From NCBI RefSeq assembly GCF_003386195.1, contig NZ_QRDX01000001.1:744001-808000 (forward strand): 64,000 nt of DNA. Direction: 5' to 3'. The notes beneath the pieces are model-generated. The model worked only from the letters and a program-made list of their open reading frames with translations. It did not search any database and had not been told where the DNA came from. The stretch's first letter is position 1; every line of letters starts with the position of its first letter. The translations under genes and the position numbers were made by a program. This document shows positions 58,156 to 64,000 of the stretch, piece by piece. The stretch comes from Seonamhaeicola aphaedonensis (GTDB lineage Bacteria; Bacteroidota; Bacteroidia; Flavobacteriales; Flavobacteriaceae).

Positions 58156-59748
58156 TTAACGCCCTTCACTCAACTTAATTACCTCATCAATCATGATATC
58201 GGTTTGGTTGAAGACTTCCTCAAAAGCTCCATTGCCAAAAAGTTGATCGGCTAGAGTAGCCTTGAGGTATTGTTTTACTTCATCATTATAGGCTACAAAA
58301 GTTATTTTGTGCCGTGTTTGGGTATTTACGTAGTCTTGAAATTTTACTACAAGATCATCATCTATCTTAAAACTATCTATAAAATCTCGTCTTGAAATTC
58401 CGTCGTAGGCATGTCGATCTAAATCTAACTGCCTAAAAATAAAATTATCAAAGAATTGATACTGCTCAATATATTGCAGGGTTTCATTATGTAAGCTATT
58501 ATCTATAGGCACAAACACATCTGGAATAATACCTCCCCCTCCGTAAACCGTTTTTCCTTTGGGAGTTTTAAATTTTAACGAATCTGCCACTTCAATTTTA
58601 CTTGGATTTAATAATTCACCACTGTCTAATCTATCAAAATATTCCTCAAAATAATCTTTATGTCCGTTCTTTTCATAAGGCCTTTGTATGGATCTACCGG
58701 TAGGTGTAAAATAACGTGACACTGTTAAACGCACAGCACTACCATCGCCTAAATCCATTTCTCGTTGTACTAACCCTTTACCGTAACTTCTTCGCCCTAC
58801 AATAGTACCCTTATCATTATCTTGAAGTGCCCCAGCAACAATCTCACTGGCAGATGCGGAGTTTTCATCAATAAGGACAAAAACTTTCCCCTCTTCAAAA
58901 CTACCCTTTCGGGTAGCATAACTTTTTTCTACATCACCTCGCTTATTTTTAGTAAAAAGAATAAGTTTATCCTTGCTTAAAAACTCGTCTGCTAGTTGTT
59001 CTGCTATATGTAAAAACCCGCCTGGGTTACCTCTTAAATCTAAAGCAATTTCTGAAGCACCTAAATCAAGAAGTTTTTTAAGTCCTTTTTTAAATTCTCT
59101 GTATGTAGATTCAGCAAATCTATTAACTTTTATATAGCCCAGTTTTTCGGTAAGCATGTAAGCAGCATCCACACTCTTTATTGGTATAACACCACGCTTT
59201 ACTGTAAAATTTAAAAGTTCTGGCTCTCCTTTTCTCAGTATAGTTAAATTCACTTTAGAATTAACGGGCCCTCTTAATCTGTTAAGAATATCATCATCCT
59301 CTACTCCTTTGCCATAAAGGGAATCGCCATTGGCCATCAAAATTCGGTCACCTCCTTTTATACCCGCCTTTTCACTTGGTCCACCTTCAACGGTTTTAAT
59401 AACCGTAATGGTATCTCTAAAGGTGTAAAAACTCACTCCAATTCCAACAAAGTCTCCCTTCATATTTTCAGTACTACGCTGCATATCTTTTTTTGGAATA
59501 TACACCGAATGCGGGTCCAGATTATCTAAAATACCATTAACAGTAACGTCTACAATACTATCGGTATTAACGTCTTCAACATAATCATAATCAATATAGT
59601 CGATAAGTCTATTAAGTTTATCTTTTTTACTGTTTGTGGTAAACAACCTATCTGGAGCATCACTGAAATTTAATTTACCACCAATAAAAATACCGGCTGC
59701 AATTGCAATTCCCAGAACCAAAGGCAAATATTTTTTTTGATAGGACAT
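58156..59748 (-). CDS. S41 C-terminal processing protease (CtpA-like)
   Basis: 530-aa periplasmic or lipid-facing protease. N-terminal membrane anchor (LPLVLGIAIAAGIFIGG), a PDZ domain (about 85-180), then the S41 protease domain: catalytic Ser in DENSASASEIVAGAL (about 293-307) and Lys in GRRSYGKGLVQ (about 317-327). GDRILMANGDSLYG is the PDZ loop. The start codon overlaps the stop of the dCMP deaminase gene by one base (TAATG), so the two are translationally coupled. Confidence 0.93.
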   Translation of the reverse strand: MSYQKKYLPLVLGIAIAAGIFIGGKLNFSDAPDRLFTTNSKKDKLNRLIDYIDYDYVEDVNTDSIVDVTVNGILDNLDPHSVYIPKKDMQRSTENMKGDFVGIGVSFYTFRDTITVIKTVEGGPSEKAGIKGGDRILMANGDSLYGKGVEDDDILNRLRGPVNSKVNLTILRKGEPELLNFTVKRGVIPIKSVDAAYMLTEKLGYIKVNRFAESTYREFKKGLKKLLDLGASEIALDLRGNPGGFLHIAEQLADEFLSKDKLILFTKNKRGDVEKSYATRKGSFEEGKVFVLIDENSASASEIVAGALQDNDKGTIVGRRSYGKGLVQREMDLGDGSAVRLTVSRYFTPTGRSIQRPYEKNGHKDYFEEYFDRLDSGELLNPSKIEVADSLKFKTPKGKTVYGGGGIIPDVFVPIDNSLHNETLQYIEQYQFFDNFIFRQLDLDRHAYDGISRRDFIDSFKIDDDLVVKFQDYVNTQTRHKITFVAYNDEVKQYLKATLADQLFGNGAFEEVFNQTDIMIDEVIKLSEGR

Positions 59749-60182
59749 TATGATGCTGTTAAATCTTCAATTAACTTTAATTCAATTCCTGCTTTTTTTA
59801 AAAATTTCAACCCAGAATCGTCCTTATAGGCTTTATTATAAACAACTCTTACAATTCCTGCCTGATGAATCAACTTACTACACTCTTTACAAGGAGATAA
59901 AGTGATATACAACGTAGCTCCTTTACAAGATTGAGTAGATGCTGCTACTTTTAAAATAGCATTCGCTTCGGCATGCAGTACGTACCATTTTGTGTAACCT
60001 TCTTCATCTTCACAAAAGTTTTCAAAACCCGATGGTGTTCCGTTATACCCATCTGATATTATCATTCTATCTTTTACTATCAGTGCTCCAACCTGCTTTC
60101 GTTTACAGTAGGAGAGCTTCCCCCATTCTTGAGCAATTCTTAAATAAGCTTTATCGTACTTTAATTGTTTCTCTTTTGGCAT
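59748..60182 (-). CDS. dCMP deaminase family protein (ComEB-like)
   Basis: 144-aa zinc deaminase, converting dCMP to dUMP in pyrimidine deoxynucleotide supply. Zinc ligands H70 in HAEANAI with catalytic E72, and C98/C101 in SPCKEC. NGTPSGFENFCED near 47-59 is typical. Upstream of the CtpA-like protease gene in the same operon. Confidence 0.92.
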   Translation of the reverse strand: MPKEKQLKYDKAYLRIAQEWGKLSYCKRKQVGALIVKDRMIISDGYNGTPSGFENFCEDEEGYTKWYVLHAEANAILKVAASTQSCKGATLYITLSPCKECSKLIHQAGIVRVVYNKAYKDDSGLKFLKKAGIELKLIEDLTAS

Positions 60183-60419
60183 TAATCTTTCAATAATATA
60201 GCGTGTGTCAAAACGTTATAAAGGGTTTTATTCTTGGTTTTTAATAATTTATGAATAAATATCATTAATGGAGTATTATGTGTTCAATATAAAACTCTTA
60301 AGCAAGACACAAAAGAAACTCATACCTTAACACCTCATACAAAATTTAACAACGAATATACTTGGTTAGTATTTTAATTACAACGTAGTTGCTTAAAGTT
60401 TTATAAAAGTTTAACGTTT

Positions 60420-61010
60420 CTAAGATAAAAAATCACTGTCCATTATCATAGGTATAACCAACCCAACCACAATAGCCGATATTACCATGACCCAATCTCT
60501 CTTGGAAAACCTAAAAATAGTTTGACCTATATAGCCTAAAAATAAAACCACAAATACGATGATGATTTGAGCTATTTCTATTCCTAATGCAAACTCAAGT
60601 AATAGCAGAAATTTGTTATTGGAATCTCCAGAAAAAATATGAAACTCACGAGCAAAACCTAGACCATGTATTAACCCAAAAAACAAAGTTGACAAAAACA
60701 ACACACCTACTTTTTCATTTTGAGCACCTTTTCCTGCCGTAAACACATTAAAAAGGGCTACTATTAAAATGGTAATAGGTATTAAAAACTCTACCACCTG
60801 TCCGTTTATCCTCACTGCACCATAGGCTGCCAATACTAAGGATAATGTATGCCCCAAAGTAAAAGTAGACACCAACAATAAAACTCGTTTCCAATCTTTA
60901 AATAAATAAGGAACTGTTAAAACCATTAAAAATAGTACATGGTCATAACCATTTATATCAAGCACATGATTGACACCATATTCTACATTAAACCAAAAAT
61001 TTTCGAGCAT
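60420..61010 (-). CDS. HupE/UreJ-like membrane protein
   Basis: 196-aa inner-membrane protein with about six helices, resembling the HupE/UreJ family (some members move nickel or cobalt). GYDHVLFLMVL near 21-31, TFTLGHTLSLVLA near 49-61 and FGLIHGLGFA near 111-120 place conserved histidines in helices. No hydrogenase or urease genes are near, so the substrate is uncertain. The upstream 61011-61122 gap also carries the promoter of the next gene. Confidence 0.8.
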   Translation of the reverse strand: MLENFWFNVEYGVNHVLDINGYDHVLFLMVLTVPYLFKDWKRVLLLVSTFTLGHTLSLVLAAYGAVRINGQVVEFLIPITILIVALFNVFTAGKGAQNEKVGVLFLSTLFFGLIHGLGFAREFHIFSGDSNNKFLLLLEFALGIEIAQIIIVFVVLFLGYIGQTIFRFSKRDWVMVISAIVVGLVIPMIMDSDFLS

Positions 61011-61122
61011 ATTTTTATTTTAATTTAAATTCAGGGACTTTCAAAAGTACATGAATTTTTATTAATTAAATAAAAAATAAACTATTCCCATATATTTGCG
61101 TTATACATGTAAAAAATGTTTT

Positions 61123-61638
61123 ATGAGTAGATTATTTTTTAGCGCCCTATGTTTAACTTTTGTTCTTTTTTCGTGTAAAAACTCTAATGAAAATGAAGGT
61201 AATCTTACTACAAAAAAAGATAATCAAGAAATAACAGAAAAAGATATTTCTAACATTGATTATATAGAGTTTTTGTTAGACGAAAAAACCGAAAAACACA
61301 CCAACAATTGGTTGGAATACAAACAAATACAAGAAATAATTAGCAATATAAAAAAAGGCGATTTAACTTTCCTATATGACAATAGAGCTGTTGTTGATTC
61401 AACCTTAACAGAATTAAAATTATATATTCCAGAGCCCTTAAATTCGCCTTCAATAAGTGCCAGAATAAATGCTTTTGAAACCAAAATGTTAAAACTAGAA
61501 AGCATATACAACCTAAATACAACCAAAAATGATGAACTTTTAGAGGCACTAAAAGATTTTTTTATAGCTTTCTCCAACTTAAACCTACAAATGAATAAAA
61601 AAGTAGAGTTTGATAATCTAGATATTCAAAAGCCCTAA
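61123..61638 (+). CDS. short lipoprotein, unknown function
   Basis: 171 aa from the ATG at 61123: signal peptide with lipobox LFSC (cysteine near 18), then a charged, helical body. The frame opens at 61096, but that lies inside the -7 box TATATTTG (61091-61098), so it cannot be the start. Only 3 bp separate it from the large secreted protein that follows. No family recognised. Confidence 0.7.
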   Translation: MSRLFFSALCLTFVLFSCKNSNENEGNLTTKKDNQEITEKDISNIDYIEFLLDEKTEKHTNNWLEYKQIQEIISNIKKGDLTFLYDNRAVVDSTLTELKLYIPEPLNSPSISARINAFETKMLKLESIYNLNTTKNDELLEALKDFFIAFSNLNLQMNKKVEFDNLDIQKP

Positions 61639-61641
61639 AGT

Positions 61642-64000
61642 ATGAAAAGAAACCTGCTGTATGTTGCTATTTTTTTTCTTACCCACTTTGTACAGGCTCA
61701 ATACAATCCTGATGCTCCTTGGATGAAATCCTTAAAACAAAGCAAAAAAACACTCTCCAAAAGTATAGATTCTCCTGTAACTTTTAATGAAATTGTTAAT
61801 GCATTCAACACTTTTTGGAAAGACAAGAATGCTAACAAAAAGGGAAGTGGACACAAGCCATTTAAAAGATGGGAAAACCACTGGAAGAATTTTGTAAAAG
61901 AAGACGGCACGCTTCCTACTTCAAGAGAATTATGGGATGTATGGACAAGCACACAACAATATAAGCAAAGTAGCCTTAATGCAGACCTAAGTAATTGGCA
62001 ACCTATTGGTCCTACAGATTTCACCAATACAGGTTCTTGGAGTTCAGGTATTGGCAGAATTAATGCTATAATTGTAGACCCTAATGACTCAAACACCTAT
62101 TACGCTGGTGCGCCAGCTGGTGGTATCTGGAAATCTACAAATTTAGGGGCTTCTTGGACGCCCTTATCTGATGATTTACCTCAGATTGGGGTTTCTGGTA
62201 TTGCGATTGATTATTCTGATTCTGATACTATTTATATAGCTACTGGCGATGATGATAATGGTGACACTTTTAGCGTAGGAGTTATGAAGTCTACAGATGG
62301 TGGCACTACTTGGAATACAACTGGTTTGTCTGCAATCACAAGTGAGCAGTTATTAATGAACGATATTTATATACATCCTTCAAATTCAAATATTTTATGG
62401 GTTGCCACAAGCCGAGGTGTATATAAAACGATTGACGCAGGTGTTAACTGGAGTAATATTAATGGTACTCAGAATCTAAACATCAAAGATATTAAACTTA
62501 AACCAGGAGATCCTGATACTATTTACGCTGTAACCACAAATACGTTTTATGTTTCAACAGACGCTGGAGAAACATTTACCAACTCTGGCTTTGGAACAGG
62601 TTTACCATTATCTTCCAACCGCCTAGTTATTGATGTTACTCCAGACAACAATAATGTCATTTATGTTTTAAGTAGTGCCTCAGACGATAGCTTTCAGGGA
62701 CTTTACAAATCAACTGACTCTGGAGTAACCTTTATTGAAATGAATGCAACGGTTCCTGCTACGAAAACTGAATACCCAGATTATAATGATGATCTTTTTG
62801 ATCATAGTACACAAGCATGGTTTGATATGGCCTTAGCTGTATCCGAAACAGATGAGAATGAAATTTATGTAGGTGTTCTTAATATTTGGAAATCAACAAA
62901 TGGGGGTGATAATTTTGAAGAAGTAAATGAATGGCATCAACCAAGCACAGCATCGTATTCTCATGCCGATATTCATCTTTTACGATTTTATAATGGTGCT
63001 CTTTTTGCTGGAACTGATGGTGGATTCTATAGAACTGTTAACGGAGGCACAAACTTTACAGACCTCACAGCAGGCATGCAAATAGGGCAGTTTTATAGGC
63101 TCTCTGTTTCTGAGGAGTCCTCTGAAAAAATGATTGGAGGTTTACAAGATAACGGAGGCTACGCTTATAACAACAACAATACTTGGTTAAACTATTATGG
63201 TGCTGACGGTATGGATACTGCTATCAATCCTGATGACTCTAATTTAATGTATGGTTTTATTCAATATGGCAGTGGTCTATATGGTTCTGCCAATGGTGGC
63301 AATAGTAGAAATTTAGTTATTGATGCTCCTGCTGACGAGGTGGACGAAGGGAATAGTGATCAAGGCGGTAATTGGGTAACCCCCTTAATGATGAATAGAG
63401 ATGGGAACTTGTATGCAGCTTATTCAAGTTTATATGAACTTTGTGGAGGTTATTGGTCTGGAATTTCATCTAACTTTGGAAGTAATAACAATATTGACGT
63501 TTTAGAAATAGATGAAGTAAACCCTGACAATATTTTCATTGCTCTTAATAATAACCTACATAAAAGTTCTGATAAAGGAAGTTCTTTTACCAATGTTGAA
63601 ACATTCCCATCTAATATTACATCTATTGAAGTTAATAATAACACTAACAATATTGTGTATGTAACCACTTCAGGACCAACAGGAGGCGTTTATAAATCCA
63701 TTGATGGCGGATTAACTTTTAGCAACATAACGGGTTCGCTTCCTAACATCACCAAAAACATTATTAAACATCAAAACTTACACAGCCAAAACCCTTTATT
63801 TTTAGGAACCAGCCTTGGTGTTTACAGATATGATGATTCCGTTGGAGATTGGGAAACCTTTGAAAATAACCTACCTAACGTTTCTGTAACAGATTTAGAG
63901 ATAAATATTAACGATGGCAATATAACAGCGGCAACCTATGGCAGAGGGGTTTGGCAAACAACTATTCCAACTGAAACCATTTCTGATGAAATAAGCTTGG
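61642..64000 (+). CDS. secreted Asp-box (BNR/sortilin-like) protein, C-terminus beyond window
   Basis: The frame starts at ATG 61642 and is open to the end (786 codons). Signal peptide FLTHFVQAQ, a basic helical region with KRWENHWKNF, then repeated Asp-box motifs typical of beta-propellers: KSTNLGASW, KSTDGGTTW, KTIDAGVNW, VSTDAGETF, KSTDSGVTF, KSTNGGDNF, RTVNGGTNF, KSSDKGSSF, KSIDGGLTF. The family often ends in a type IX secretion sorting domain, which would lie outside the window. Substrate unknown. Confidence 0.88.
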   Translation, partial: MKRNLLYVAIFFLTHFVQAQYNPDAPWMKSLKQSKKTLSKSIDSPVTFNEIVNAFNTFWKDKNANKKGSGHKPFKRWENHWKNFVKEDGTLPTSRELWDVWTSTQQYKQSSLNADLSNWQPIGPTDFTNTGSWSSGIGRINAIIVDPNDSNTYYAGAPAGGIWKSTNLGASWTPLSDDLPQIGVSGIAIDYSDSDTIYIATGDDDNGDTFSVGVMKSTDGGTTWNTTGLSAITSEQLLMNDIYIHPSNSNILWVATSRGVYKTIDAGVNWSNINGTQNLNIKDIKLKPGDPDTIYAVTTNTFYVSTDAGETFTNSGFGTGLPLSSNRLVIDVTPDNNNVIYVLSSASDDSFQGLYKSTDSGVTFIEMNATVPATKTEYPDYNDDLFDHSTQAWFDMALAVSETDENEIYVGVLNIWKSTNGGDNFEEVNEWHQPSTASYSHADIHLLRFYNGALFAGTDGGFYRTVNGGTNFTDLTAGMQIGQFYRLSVSEESSEKMIGGLQDNGGYAYNNNNTWLNYYGADGMDTAINPDDSNLMYGFIQYGSGLYGSANGGNSRNLVIDAPADEVDEGNSDQGGNWVTPLMMNRDGNLYAAYSSLYELCGGYWSGISSNFGSNNNIDVLEIDEVNPDNIFIALNNNLHKSSDKGSSFTNVETFPSNITSIEVNNNTNNIVYVTTSGPTGGVYKSIDGGLTFSNITGSLPNITKNIIKHQNLHSQNPLFLGTSLGVYRYDDSVGDWETFENNLPNVSVTDLEININDGNITAATYGRGVWQTTIPTETISDEISL

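Noticed and set aside
1-64000. CRISPR array, insertion sequence or prophage
   Set aside because: No regularly spaced direct repeats of 25-40 bp, no transposase, integrase or phage structural gene was found.

Overview
The window is a low-GC, gene-dense chromosomal segment from a member of the Flavobacteriaceae (phylum Bacteroidota). Support comes from the gene families (DUF4301, DUF3127, DUF3109, DUF2490 and DUF3098 proteins, TonB-dependent receptors with a carboxypeptidase-like N-terminal domain, an NrdB with an N-terminal ATP-cone) and from the promoters, many of which carry the Bacteroidota -7 element TAnnTTTG a short distance upstream of genes. I see no tRNA or rRNA genes, no insertion sequence, no prophage and no CRISPR array. 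Almost everything is conserved housekeeping or nutrient-uptake content, so the novelty lies mostly in regulation and in a few unusual gene architectures.

Layout. 0-7 kb: glycyl-tRNA synthetase (cut by the window edge), a ComF-type protein, an Ig-like lipoprotein, then a methionine-cycle block on the minus strand (S-adenosylhomocysteinase, methionine-type aminotransferase, omega-amidase). 7-14 kb: a phosphopantetheinyl transferase, a GGGP-synthase family enzyme, then an overlapping gene chain (thiamine-binding-like protein, PnuC-type transporter, NadR-like kinase, DUF4301, ArfB) followed by a TPP riboswitch and the TonB receptor it should control. This looks like vitamin (probably thiamine) uptake. 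14-27 kb: greA with an attenuator-like leader, a HIT protein, an orphan histidine kinase, flavin reductase, aat, tag, truB, uppP, glycerate kinase, ftsX. 27-38 kb: leuS flanked by interspersed repeats, SemiSWEET, alanine dehydrogenase, a YugP-type protease, a membrane-anchored MutS relative, L-2-hydroxyglutarate oxidase, umuC-umuD. 38-51 kb: dGTPase, then a phosphate-acquisition block. 51-64 kb: class I ribonucleotide reductase, MarC, a short flavoprotein, a globin, a CtpA-type protease, dCMP deaminase, a HupE-like protein, and a secreted Asp-box protein running off the end.

The most interesting region is 40-51 kb. It holds a small secreted carboxypeptidase-regulatory-like protein, a large TonB receptor with a lipoprotein partner, an OprP/OprO-type porin, a PiT transporter fused to a PhoU-like domain and an Na/Pi symporter with a PhoU-like tail. 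Four of the promoters in this block carry hexamers of the type [ATG]TAACA repeated every 11 bp. In all four the repeats sit at the same fixed distances (19, 30, 41, 52, 63 or 74 bp) from the -7 TTTG/TTTA element. I read this as the Pho box of this lineage. A fifth, weaker site lies just upstream of an orphan intrinsic terminator and would drive a roughly 100-nt transcript with no convincing ORF: a candidate phosphate-responsive small RNA.

Assignments rest on motif and family recognition by eye; no database search was run.
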